Assembly: GCA_947166105.1 (NCBI GenBank)
Contig: CAMVCZ010000016.1
Span: forward strand, 1 to 64,000
Reading direction: 5' to 3'
Source: an uncultured Bacteroidales bacterium
GTDB taxonomy: Bacteria; Bacteroidota; Bacteroidia; Bacteroidales; F082
Length of the DNA stretch: 64,000 nucleotides
Below, piece by piece: positions 47,206 to 54,559 of the stretch. Positions within the stretch are counted from its first letter, which is position 1; the number at the start of each line of letters is the position of its first letter. The notes under the pieces were generated by a model. The model was not told the DNA's origin and ran no database searches. It worked only from the letters and a program-made list of their open reading frames with translations. A program made the translations under genes and the position numbers.

Positions 47206-47251
47206 CCCTCTATTTCCTGCGGAAAGTCGAAAATTTTGGCACATTCCGCAG
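47206..47251. repeat. Palindromic direct repeat, copy B
   Basis: The second copy begins two bases after the ATPase stop codon and matches copy A at 45 of 46 positions; the core is 47217-47251. It could act as an RNA hairpin at the 3' end or as the right boundary of a unit. Confidence 0.9.
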
Positions 47252-47267
47252 CGGATAGGCGTTGTTT

Positions 47268-47560
47268 TGTCATAATTTGTCTATTTTGTCCAACACTTTT
47301 GTATCTTTTCTTGGAAAAGAGTTTTGTCCAAAACCCCATCGTAAGGGACGCAACCATTTTGTCATTGTTATATATTCCGCGTCGCCTGTAACTGGCTTCG
47401 GTTTGCTTTATCTCGTCCATGTTGAATTCCAGCAACTTGCCTGAATCTGCTTGGTTGACAATCCAATCAGGATTGGAATAATTTTTCAGTTTTTCTTGCA
47501 GGTATTCAGGATTTCTTCCTATTTTTGCGGCGTAACACCCCGTTGTCCCTGCTTCGGCAC
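47268..47560 (-). pseudogene. Fragment of an Abi-like gene
   Basis: An open minus-strand frame reads plausibly as protein (GRNPEYLQEKLKNYSNPDW, then ASYRRRGIYNNDKMVASLTM, GFWTKLFSKKRYKSVGQ). The pattern NDKxVASLTxGFWxxLF resembles the middle of Abi-like abortive-infection proteins. The sense stops at palindrome copy B and there is no proper N-terminal start, so both ends are missing. It is read as a remnant cut by the ATPase unit or by a nearby deletion. Confidence 0.45.
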
Positions 47561-47671
47561 ACTTCGGGGTTAGTGTTTTTATGGAGCGGTGGTTTTAGTT
47601 GCAACATCATTTTGTTCAGAACAACAATTTGCAAAAGTAAAAAAATCATTCAAACAATCTCGGTGCTTTTG

Positions 47672-47731
47672 CTATTTTCCACTATAATTCACTACATTCC
47701 CTTGCCGTCTGGCGAAAACCCCTTACTTTCG
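47672..47731 (+). promoter_or_regulatory. Shared promoter module, copy 1
   Basis: A 29-base element (47672-47700) runs from CTATTTTCC through ACTATAATTCACTA to CATTCC. TTG follows at 47702-47704, then 19 bases and a -7 box TACTTTCG at 47724-47731. Copies 2 and 3 are at 55728 and 56690 with identical spacing. Confidence 0.75.
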
Positions 47732-47735
47732 CGCC

Positions 47736-47840
47736 ATGCAAGGCAAGAACGAGTGTATGACCAACGAGCAGTCCGCGAAAAAACAGCGGGTGTCTGTGGC
47801 GGTAAGGAAAGAATTGCTAACTTTGCATCGGCTGAACTAA
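47736..47840 (+). CDS. 34-residue reading frame behind promoter copy 1
   Basis: Starts 5 bases after the -7 box: MQGKNECMTNEQSAKKQRVS, then VAVRKELLTLHRLN. Basic, no domain. It may be a small peptide, a leader of the WYL gene, or the first codons of a lost gene. The stop is 12 bases before the WYL start. Confidence 0.35.
   Translation: MQGKNECMTNEQSAKKQRVSVAVRKELLTLHRLN
47818..47825 (+). promoter_or_regulatory. -7 box before the WYL gene
   Basis: TAACTTTG matches TAnnTTTG and lies 27 bases before the WYL start codon, inside the small upstream frame. Confidence 0.5.
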
Positions 47841-47852
47841 TCAAATTTGTTT

Positions 47853-48761
47853 ATGGATCAGGATATTCTGTCTTATACTGGTGATAAAAAGATAGTATTT
47901 GATGCTTTCTTGCAACTGCTATTGACGGGAAAAGAAATATCGAACAAAGATATTCTTGCAGCATGTAACAAGGAATTTTCGTCTGGGAAACAATCGATGG
48001 CAAACTGTAAAAAATACAGTACGATAAAGAAAGTCATACCTCAAATCTATCGTGCTTTATTGGAGAATGGCTATTTGGTGAAGCGTGTAGACGAGGGGAA
48101 GAGTGTGACTTACCAGTATTTGGATTCGGACAAGAATCTATTTGAAAAAATCAAATTCAAAGCCCTGCTTAGAAAACGTTATGACACATTAGAGGAGCAT
48201 ATTAAGTGTAAGATGGCCTGTTGTTTTGAATACAAGCCCTTTGATAAGGCAAAAATGAATTTGGTTTTTCACCCTCATATTGTGAAAGAATACAATGGTA
48301 GATTATTCTCAATAGGTGTCTCAGAAAGAGATGGTAAAAATGACCCTTTTAGGAGGTTTGTCGTTGCTGTTGATCGAATTCGAGGCGAAATAAGCACGGC
48401 AGATTTCATGTGTGATTACATACCCCCTTTGGCTGACGAATACCGCTATATATCGAATTTGGTTGGCGTTACATTGGAAGAAAACGCCGAATTGGCCACG
48501 ATAACCTTGCGAGCGCACGACAAGTATACGTTTGGAAGATTGAAGACAAAACCGATGCACAGCACCCAACGAATTGTTTGCTGGCCAAGTTTTGAAGAAG
48601 GTCGGGAAACTGGTGATTTTGAATTGACCGTTTATCCCAACAAAGAATTGGTCGGGCAGATTTTGAGTTATGGGTCTATGCTCGAAGTGATTGGACCGGT
48701 GAGTTTTAGAAGGCGTGTGAGTGAAGAACTAAACAATACCCAAAACCTTTATAAAGTGTAA
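47853..48761 (+). CDS. WYL-domain transcriptional regulator
   Basis: A 302-residue cytoplasmic protein. The N-terminal part (about 1-95) is a winged-helix-like region (KEISNKDILAACNKEF, IPQIYRALLENGYLVKR). The WYL domain follows near 125-190 (FHPHIVKEYNGRLFSIGV, then RRFVVAVDRIRGEI) and a WCX-like C-terminal part near 200-280. Proteins of this plan (BrxR, CapW) often repress phage-defence genes and sense nucleotide ligands. It is convergent with the HEPN-like/NTPase operon, so a link to that operon is only suggested by proximity. Low GC like its neighbours. Confidence 0.75.
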   Translation: MDQDILSYTGDKKIVFDAFLQLLLTGKEISNKDILAACNKEFSSGKQSMANCKKYSTIKKVIPQIYRALLENGYLVKRVDEGKSVTYQYLDSDKNLFEKIKFKALLRKRYDTLEEHIKCKMACCFEYKPFDKAKMNLVFHPHIVKEYNGRLFSIGVSERDGKNDPFRRFVVAVDRIRGEISTADFMCDYIPPLADEYRYISNLVGVTLEENAELATITLRAHDKYTFGRLKTKPMHSTQRIVCWPSFEEGRETGDFELTVYPNKELVGQILSYGSMLEVIGPVSFRRRVSEELNNTQNLYKV

Positions 48762-48835
48762 AACAGGAACCCATGCATTGACACATGCTACCTTTACCAT
48801 TATTTATCATCATAAAGAATGTTTAGATATAGATT

Positions 48836-51800
48836 TTATTCTTGTAATTGAATTTTCATTGCATAGTTGAAAGGCTTGTCTGGAACATAGCGGTCTGGTT
48901 CTGTACCAACAGTGAACAAAACTTTTGTTCCAACTTCATAATGAGAAGCACGTTTGTCCCGAATAATAAGTTGGTAAGGAGGTTCATTAAAGAACACACA
49001 CTTATATCCTTTATCATTAATGCCTATCTCTCCTTCATAAATCTTACCTACAACAAGATTGCTTCTTTTTTTTCTTTTCAGTTCTTCATATTCCAAAATG
49101 GAATTTGCCAATCCCCATGAATACCAATATATTGGTGCAAAGCGATAAAACCGCCCTTTTGTTGTTATTTTTTCTGCCATAATGCCATTGGCAAATATCA
49201 AATTTTTCAAGTCACCTGGAGTTTTTGTCACTTTACTTTCTCCTATAGTAAGAATTCTATTAAAAGTGGTATTAATCAATTCTTCAAATAATGATTCATT
49301 TAAGGCTTTGTATCTGAACTTTTCGCCGCCTGATGACCTAATAACTTCTTTGAATCTCAAGAGATCTTTACTAAATTCATCTTGAGTTAAGTCGTTAAAG
49401 TATTGTTCTGTAGTTTTTTCCCTTACTTCTTTTGAAGCATATATTGAAGGCGATATAATAACCTTTACATGAGGATCTGTTTTTTTCAAAGCTTCTACAA
49501 CTGCATTTCCATCTAAAGTATTGATGAATGGGCGGAGGCTGATTGCAGAGTTGTCAGCATTAGCCAACTCTTTGCTGAAATACTCCCATGGGTTTCCCAA
49601 GTAACTATCGCCAACTCTTACTTGCTTTCCAAAAAACGCAGAAATAATGGGGCTCATCTCCGCAATTTGCATAGACTTAAATTGGTTTTTGGGGAAGCGT
49701 TCAAAAGAGGTCTTTGTGTTTCTAATATAACTTTCATTGATTCCTATTTTTTCCGCTATAGCCCAATATGCTTCACTTGCTTTTTTATCCGAAAAAATCA
49801 ATTTGAAGAAGAATCCAAATACTTCGCCAATAGTCCATTCGATTTCGATAATATTATTGCCAAGACGAGCTGTGTTTGTCCCCTCAATTTGCTTAAACAA
49901 ATCTGTTCTAACAAAAATTTTAGGAACAATGTTTGAAAATGATTCATAGTTATTTCGCCAATAATTAATTAATGGAGAAACCGCTTTGTTCCAATGTAAA
50001 GGATTAATACCAGTATCTAATCTGTCGTACAACACAAATAGTGTTTTATTGTGTTGATTTAAATACTGATTTAATCGAATAATATCCTTTTCGATGATGA
50101 TTTGAGTGCGAATGTTTTGTTTTATCAAAGTATCAATTCTCAAGTAAGCCGTTTTTGTATTTCCATAACCACTTAATGGTAACACATATTCTTTCAATTC
50201 GCTTTCATTTTTGATACTTTCAAATTCGGGGTCAAGAAGAAGAGCATTCCATGTATAAATCTGCCAAAACACATTAAAATAATACTCTGGTTCTTCTATT
50301 TGACTATATAAAATGTTATTAAAAACCAATTCTGTATCTGTAGGAGGTAAAACATTGATAAAAATTGTATCTTTTGTATGATCTTCTTCAATGCCACCCC
50401 ATTTTTGTATATTTTCAGATATCACACTATTAGTTAGTGCCCTATAGAGATATGTTTTCCCCGTGCCTTTATAGCCTCTAATAATAAACTTTTTCACATC
50501 ATAGAGTTGCTTCATGCACTCTCTATAATAAAACTGCTCCTCTACAATATCTGTTTCTTCTGCAAAGTTTTTTACATTAGCTAATACTCTTTGCAAATGC
50601 CTTAATATGATATTTCTTAATTGCAAAGAAGTAGTTCCATAAGAATATGGTTCGTTTATTAGTTTGCAGGTTGTTGTGTCTGTTTGATTTGTACTTGAAG
50701 ATTCGATGCTTTCTTCTTCAACAATAGAATCATCCTCTTGAATAGGAAAGATTTGTTGGTCAATTTTATCAAATAATTCATTGTAATCAGGATTGTGTCT
50801 ATTTTTCACAAGATCAACAAATGCAACATCGGATCTATCATCTCCCTCGCCAATTCTTTCCAGCATGTTCATTCGTCTTAAATAAGAGAAGGAGGGATAG
50901 TCTTTTTCTTCATTACCAATGTCATCAATAAATTCTCTAATTCGTTTCGTTTTAGTTTCCAGCCATTCTTCTTCAACATGTTCAGGCAAAATTGAAAATA
51001 CTAATTGCAGATTAAACCTATTTCTTTTCTTGTAATACTCTTTCAACAAGTTAATCAAACCTGGTTCGGTTTGCCTGCTAAAGCCAAAAAAGCCAACAAC
51101 ACACGAAGACAAAAATAGGGCAGCGGTACCAAAAATGTCGTTAAAGCCTGTTCTTGAATCTAATAATATTATATCAGGCTTAATGTCTTCATTAATCTTG
51201 TTAAAGAGCAATGAAAAACAATTGACCAAATTCTGAATGTTGGATATGTTTATCTTTGCGAGACCTTCCAAATAATCATTTCTATCTGTGTCGCCACCAA
51301 ATGATGAATCTCTATATCCCTCGTTTAAGTTTCCCGCAGGAACTATCCAAATGTTTTCAAGGTTTTCATTTGCAAATTGATTGTCATTTTCTTTTCCAAC
51401 ATTTATGATATAATCATCAAGATTAAGTGTTTCAGGCTTTTTTGTAAATTGGGCATCACAAAAAAACTCAACTAATCCGTTCTTTCTTCCGCTTTTCAAT
51501 CCTTTATGTTCTTCTAAATCAAAGAAATTGAGGTATCCAGGAGCCTCAAGGTCGCAATCGATAATAACCACTCGTTTTTTCTTGTTATCATCATCATTAA
51601 CAGCAAGATGTAATGCATACGCCACCATAGTTGTCGTTCTTCCCATTCCTCCCTTGTAACTATAGAATGTAACAATTGGAGCTTTGCTAATTGATGTATT
51701 ATTAGGTATGAGTGCATGATTATCTAACAAGGAGTCAAAACGATACCGCGGTCCCCAATCAATCACTTCGCTATTTGCTGTAAAAATGTTAGAATAATAC

Positions 51801-52099
51801 GGGTCTTCTTGTGCATCTTTCTCACCAACAATAATGAATTTGATTCTATTGTCATTAGCATTAGGATAATCCATGTTGGAACTAATATCTCCGTTTTCAA
51901 TAGACAATCCAGGTGCAGCATTCTCTGTCCTCAACGTATTAAAGAATTCTTTTTCGTAGTCCATAGCTACCTCTATTCGTGAAGTGGCAATGAATACATC
52001 AATTTGAAAATTAATGCGAATATAGATCTTAAACTGTTTTTCCCCTTTGTCTTCCAAATAGGTTTTGATGCGTTTTGCGATGTCAGAAATATGTATCAT
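48836..52099 (-). CDS. Giant protein with two P-loop NTPase domains (ParA-like plus second ATPase)
   Basis: 1087 residues. Residues 1-140 are an unrecognised N-terminal module. Residues 143-350 are a ParA/MinD-like NTPase: deviant Walker A YKGGMGRTT (148-156), VVIIDCDLEAPG (about 177-188), Walker B DIILLDSRTG (309-318). An acidic, serine-rich linker (455-480) leads to a second P-loop, GYKGTGKTY (542-550), with a likely Walker B at LFVLYDRLDTG. The rest is unrecognised and ends in beta-rich sequence. KGGxGR-type NTPases fused to other P-loops occur in predicted bacterial conflict systems. The start overlaps the stop of the small upstream gene by 4 bases. The region is much more AT-rich than the housekeeping genes, a sign of transfer. 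Confidence 0.8.
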   Translation of the reverse strand: MIHISDIAKRIKTYLEDKGEKQFKIYIRINFQIDVFIATSRIEVAMDYEKEFFNTLRTENAAPGLSIENGDISSNMDYPNANDNRIKFIIVGEKDAQEDPYYSNIFTANSEVIDWGPRYRFDSLLDNHALIPNNTSISKAPIVTFYSYKGGMGRTTTMVAYALHLAVNDDDNKKKRVVIIDCDLEAPGYLNFFDLEEHKGLKSGRKNGLVEFFCDAQFTKKPETLNLDDYIINVGKENDNQFANENLENIWIVPAGNLNEGYRDSSFGGDTDRNDYLEGLAKINISNIQNLVNCFSLLFNKINEDIKPDIILLDSRTGFNDIFGTAALFLSSCVVGFFGFSRQTEPGLINLLKEYYKKRNRFNLQLVFSILPEHVEEEWLETKTKRIREFIDDIGNEEKDYPSFSYLRRMNMLERIGEGDDRSDVAFVDLVKNRHNPDYNELFDKIDQQIFPIQEDDSIVEEESIESSSTNQTDTTTCKLINEPYSYGTTSLQLRNIILRHLQRVLANVKNFAEETDIVEEQFYYRECMKQLYDVKKFIIRGYKGTGKTYLYRALTNSVISENIQKWGGIEEDHTKDTIFINVLPPTDTELVFNNILYSQIEEPEYYFNVFWQIYTWNALLLDPEFESIKNESELKEYVLPLSGYGNTKTAYLRIDTLIKQNIRTQIIIEKDIIRLNQYLNQHNKTLFVLYDRLDTGINPLHWNKAVSPLINYWRNNYESFSNIVPKIFVRTDLFKQIEGTNTARLGNNIIEIEWTIGEVFGFFFKLIFSDKKASEAYWAIAEKIGINESYIRNTKTSFERFPKNQFKSMQIAEMSPIISAFFGKQVRVGDSYLGNPWEYFSKELANADNSAISLRPFINTLDGNAVVEALKKTDPHVKVIISPSIYASKEVREKTTEQYFNDLTQDEFSKDLLRFKEVIRSSGGEKFRYKALNESLFEELINTTFNRILTIGESKVTKTPGDLKNLIFANGIMAEKITTKGRFYRFAPIYWYSWGLANSILEYEELKRKKRSNLVVGKIYEGEIGINDKGYKCVFFNEPPYQLIIRDKRASHYEVGTKVLFTVGTEPDRYVPDKPFNYAMKIQLQE

Positions 52100-52671
52100 A
52101 TAGTAGGCGTTTTTTGAATTATGTCAATACAAGTTCTTATTAGATTGTATATGTTGCTTTCGGTTAAAAGGTTGGACAAATTCTGTTTATATAGGGGTTG
52201 CGTTTTATAAGAATACCTGGTTTCTGGTTTCCATTTATTAATAAGATCTTCTGTATTTGGGTCAATTACCCCATTTCCAAAATAAGGGAAATCGTTGAAT
52301 ACTGGCTCTTTTTGTAACAGCCCTTTTACAATCTGTTCAAAACAATGGCCTTGAACTGAGTATTTTACAACGCCTGCAGCAAACACAGGTTGATTGGTTG
52401 GTTTTGACAATCTATTGTGATAAAAATCTATATTTGTTTGAAGAGTAAAACTAGTATTACAATTCTGAATATCTTGATTTACTGGCCAATTATATATCTT
52501 GTATGCGGAATATATAGTAACACCTTCAATCACATAGCCCAATAAATAGTATAAATCAAGAAAAACATCTTCTTGCACTTTGCTTGAATGATTGTTTCTA
52601 TACAATTCAAATAAGTACGCACAACTCGAGGCGTGCTTTATGGCGCAATTCAAATACTCAGGATACTTCAT
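52096..52671 (-). CDS. HEPN-like 191-residue protein
   Basis: A helical, soluble protein (YLNCAIKHASSCAYLFELY, DLYYLLGYVIEGVTIYSAYK). The YYLLGYVIEG helix and the later WKPETRYSY followed by a final helix resemble HEPN-domain proteins, many of which are RNases or partners in defence and toxin-antitoxin systems. The classic Rx4-6H motif is not evident, so catalytic activity is uncertain. First gene of a two-gene operon with the double-NTPase protein (4-base ATGA overlap). Confidence 0.55.
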   Translation of the reverse strand: MKYPEYLNCAIKHASSCAYLFELYRNNHSSKVQEDVFLDLYYLLGYVIEGVTIYSAYKIYNWPVNQDIQNCNTSFTLQTNIDFYHNRLSKPTNQPVFAAGVVKYSVQGHCFEQIVKGLLQKEPVFNDFPYFGNGVIDPNTEDLINKWKPETRYSYKTQPLYKQNLSNLLTESNIYNLIRTCIDIIQKTPTI

Positions 52672-52730
52672 AAAGATTTATCTATTTCCATCTTTGCTTT
52701 TGAACGATGATTCATTAGGGTTTTACGCTG

Positions 52731-52738
52731 CAAAGATA
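52731..52738 (-). promoter_or_regulatory. -7 box of the HEPN-like/NTPase operon
   Basis: TATCTTTG on the minus strand, a full match to TAnnTTTG, 60 bases before the ATG at 52671. No TTG was found at the usual -33 distance. Confidence 0.6.
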
Positions 52739-52845
52739 TAGTTTTTTTTCATAAACGTGAAACGATATAGACAATATTGATTCAGCAAGACAGAAATACA
52801 ATAATAAGGATTGGACATAAATTACTTAAATGCAATAAGTTAAAT

Positions 52846-52865
52846 AGTTCCCTACAATTGGAACC
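52846..52865. promoter_or_regulatory. Operator-like inverted repeat, copy 1
   Basis: AGTTCC, 8 bases, GGAACC; one base off the GGTTCC-N8-GGAACC pattern. Its end is 43 bases before the -7 box at 52909. Confidence 0.6.
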
Positions 52866-52908
52866 ATTTAATCAATCCTTACATATTTTCCAATCGAAAA
52901 AAAGGTAG

Positions 52909-52916
52909 TATTTTTG
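52909..52916 (+). promoter_or_regulatory. -7 box of the first DUF1232 gene
   Basis: TATTTTTG. The transcript would carry a leader of about 135 bases, which holds the structured element at 52965-53027. Confidence 0.65.
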
Positions 52917-52964
52917 CACCGTCATTAACGACAAAGACAATAAATAAAAAGTAAAAATGAAAAA

Positions 52965-53027
52965 CCTCCAAGTAACGTTGCCATAGGAGGGGCGGAAGGC
53001 AAAAGACCTTCTGTTAGAAATGGCAAC
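52965..53027 (+). ncRNA. Structured leader RNA, copy 1 (pseudoknot-like)
   Basis: Stem A: CCTCC (52965-52969) with GGAGG (52986-52990). Its loop contains GTTGCCAT (52977-52984), which is the exact complement of ATGGCAAC (53020-53027) further on. Between them is stem B, GAAGG/CCTTC (52995-52999 and 53007-53011) with loop CAAAAGA. The loop-to-downstream pairing makes a pseudoknot or a switch between two folds. The downstream arm ends 31 bases before the DUF1232 start. Copy 2 at 53628 has the same layout. Confidence 0.6.
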
Positions 53028-53057
53028 AAATTGTCTAACCTTTAAATCTTCTGCATT

Positions 53058-53462
53058 ATGAGAGATTATAAGGACTTTGTCGTTGATGGCACTGCTGACG
53101 GTGCTGAGTATGCTAACCCCGCCAACTACAGCGACGACGCTTTTTGGGCCAAGGTGAAACGCTTCGCCAAGAAGGCCGGAGCTAAGGTGATTTACTTCGC
53201 CTTACTGCTGTACTACGCGCTATCCTCTCCGAAGACGCCGAAGTGGGCGAAGACGGTGATCATAAGCGCCCTCGCTTATTTTATCTGCCCCATCGACCTC
53301 ATCCCCGACACCATACCCATTGTTGGGTTCACCGACGACCTTGCCGCCCTTGCTGCAGCATTGAAGGCTGTGGATACTTGCATCACTTCTGATGTCAAGG
53401 CAAACGCCAAGGCGAAGCTATGCGAGTGGTTCGGCTACGTGGACGAGGCTGAATTTGCCTAA
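53058..53462 (+). CDS. DUF1232 membrane protein (YkvA-like), first copy
   Basis: 134 residues. N-terminal polar part, then the DUF1232 signature (SSPKTPKWAKTVIISALAYF, then CPIDLIPDTIPIVGFTDDLA). One or two hydrophobic segments suggest inner-membrane location. The family is widespread and its role unknown; some members sit in stress or toxin contexts. A paralogue follows 260 bases downstream. Confidence 0.88.
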   Translation: MRDYKDFVVDGTADGAEYANPANYSDDAFWAKVKRFAKKAGAKVIYFALLLYYALSSPKTPKWAKTVIISALAYFICPIDLIPDTIPIVGFTDDLAALAAALKAVDTCITSDVKANAKAKLCEWFGYVDEAEFA

Positions 53463-53484
53463 GGACTTTGGAAGCGGTTGGGAT

Positions 53485-53504
53485 GGTTCCAGGTTATGGG
53501 AACC
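53485..53504. promoter_or_regulatory. Operator-like inverted repeat, copy 2
   Basis: GGTTCC, 8 bases, GGAACC, located 22 bases after the first DUF1232 gene. Unlike copies 1 and 3, no TAnnTTTG box stands about 43 bases downstream. Confidence 0.65.
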
Positions 53505-53627
53505 ATTCCAGCTGGCCAAAGTAGGCAACATGGCATGGTTCTTGAAAAGTCCCCAACGACATAGACACATGGTCAGCATGGAAAGCCATTTGAACGTCAC
53601 ATTATATACAAAAGTAAAAAGAAGAAT

Positions 53628-53697
53628 CGCCACCGGAAAGGTCTCCACGGTTGGCGGAGGTGGAAGGCAAAGAACTTCAACCTCAGTAGGTGAGACC
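53628..53697 (+). ncRNA. Structured leader RNA, copy 2 (pseudoknot-like)
   Basis: Stem A: CGCCACCG (53628-53635) with CGGTTGGCG (53648-53656, one bulged T). Its loop has GGTCTCCAC (53640-53648), complementary to GTGAGACC (53690-53697) except for one bulge. Stem B: GAAG/CTTC (53663-53666 and 53675-53678). The single-stranded core GGAGG, GGAAGGCAAA and the CTTC arm are shared with copy 1, while the pairing arms differ in sequence, so the pairings appear kept by compensating changes. It ends 27 bases before the next start. Confidence 0.6.
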
Positions 53698-53723
53698 AGA
53701 TGTTGGACCAAATTCTTATCACT

Positions 53724-54131
53724 ATGACGGATTTTAATTCTACTCCCCGTGACGTTAATGGCACCGCCAATGGTGCTGATTGTGAAACCTCCAGCTACAG
53801 CGAGAGCGAGCTTTTGGCCAAACTGAAGCGCTATGCCAAGAAGGCTGGCGCGAAGTTGGTCTTGCACGTCTTGAAGCTGCGTTACGCTTTCTGGTCGCCA
53901 AACACCCCTGCGTGGGCGAAGGCGATTATCGTCAGCGCGCTAGTCTACTTCATCTGCCCCGTGGATGCCATCCCCGACACCATCCCTGTCATCGGGTTCA
54001 GCGACGACCTGACAGCCGTCGCTGCCGCTGTCAATGCGGTGCGGGATAATCTCACCCCCGAGGTTGTTGCCAAGGCGAAGGCCAAGCACCGCGAGTGGTT
54101 CGGTGAGGTGGTCGACACGGAGGTGGCATGA
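53724..54131 (+). CDS. DUF1232 membrane protein (YkvA-like), second copy
   Basis: 135 residues, paralogue of 53058-53462 (SPNTPAWAKAIIVSALVYFI, then CPVDAIPDTIPVIGFSDDLT). The start at 53724 (MTDFNSTPRDVNGT) matches the other copy's N-terminus (MRDYKDFVVDGT), so an earlier in-frame start is rejected. The gene, its leader and its operator-like repeat look like one duplicated unit. Confidence 0.87.
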   Translation: MTDFNSTPRDVNGTANGADCETSSYSESELLAKLKRYAKKAGAKLVLHVLKLRYAFWSPNTPAWAKAIIVSALVYFICPVDAIPDTIPVIGFSDDLTAVAAAVNAVRDNLTPEVVAKAKAKHREWFGEVVDTEVA

Positions 54132-54150
54132 GGTTCGCAAAGGCTGGAAT

Positions 54151-54170
54151 GGTTCCTGCACATTGGAACC
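54151..54170. promoter_or_regulatory. Operator-like inverted repeat, copy 3
   Basis: GGTTCC, 8 bases, GGAACC. Its end is 42 bases before the -7 box at 54213, nearly the same spacing as copy 1 (43). Confidence 0.65.
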
Positions 54171-54212
54171 ATTTTAGCCGAGGCATCGCGAAAAAGCTAA
54201 TGTAAATTGTCC

Positions 54213-54220
54213 TACTTTTG
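54213..54220 (+). promoter_or_regulatory. -7 box before two small reading frames
   Basis: TACTTTTG matches TAnnTTTG and lies 15 bases before the ATG at 54236. Confidence 0.6.
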
Positions 54221-54235
54221 CATCGCAAAAATAAA

Positions 54236-54346
54236 ATGAATATGAAAAGAATCATCTATCGGAACGGACGCCTCGAAAGATGTGATGTGAAGCCTTGCCT
54301 TCAGTCGGAAAGCGCGACCGGTTATTGTCAAATCCTTAATTCTTAA
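54236..54346 (+). CDS. Small 36-residue reading frame
   Basis: MNMKRIIYRNGRLERCDVKP, then CLQSESATGYCQILNS. Basic N-terminus, three cysteines, no domain. Supported only by the promoter and position; 5 bases before the next small gene. It could be a peptide or just part of a leader. Confidence 0.35.
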   Translation: MNMKRIIYRNGRLERCDVKPCLQSESATGYCQILNS

Positions 54347-54351
54347 GTGGA

Positions 54352-54468
54352 ATGGATGACAGTTTTTTCAAGCACATCGGTGATGTCCTGAGAGAGGGCA
54401 AGCCCGTTGCCGTCATCGGCGTTATTGCAGTGGTTGCCATTTGGGCCATTCGCGATTTGAGCAAGTGA
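54352..54468 (+). CDS. Small 38-residue membrane peptide
   Basis: MDDSFFKHIGDVLREGKP is followed by a hydrophobic helix VAVIGVIAVVAIWAI and a short polar end. A single-pass inner-membrane peptide is likely. It has an ATG start, a good hydrophobic profile, and a hairpin downstream at 54485-54512. Confidence 0.5.
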   Translation: MDDSFFKHIGDVLREGKPVAVIGVIAVVAIWAIRDLSK

Positions 54469-54484
54469 TTGCTCTAGGAGTCTT

Positions 54485-54512
54485 GTGGTTGGGGAATCAA
54501 ATCTCCAACCAC
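54485..54512 (+). other. 11-bp hairpin after the small membrane peptide gene
   Basis: GTGGTTGGGGA and TCTCCAACCAC pair with one G-U around a 6-base loop. There is no T-run, so it may be a weak terminator or an mRNA stabiliser. Confidence 0.5.
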
Positions 54513-54559
54513 ACTAGTATCAGTCCCGCCTAAAACATACAAATAACAAAAACCTTACA

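Noticed and set aside
47525-47884. 119-codon plus-strand frame before the WYL gene
   Set aside because: It spans the promoter module and the small frame, has no domain, and its C-terminal part overlaps the WYL start in another frame.
54236-54346. Possible third copy of the DUF1232 leader RNA
   Set aside because: It has a GAAG/CTTC stem, but the conserved GGAAGGCAAA core and the loop-to-downstream complementarity are missing, so it does not match the other two.
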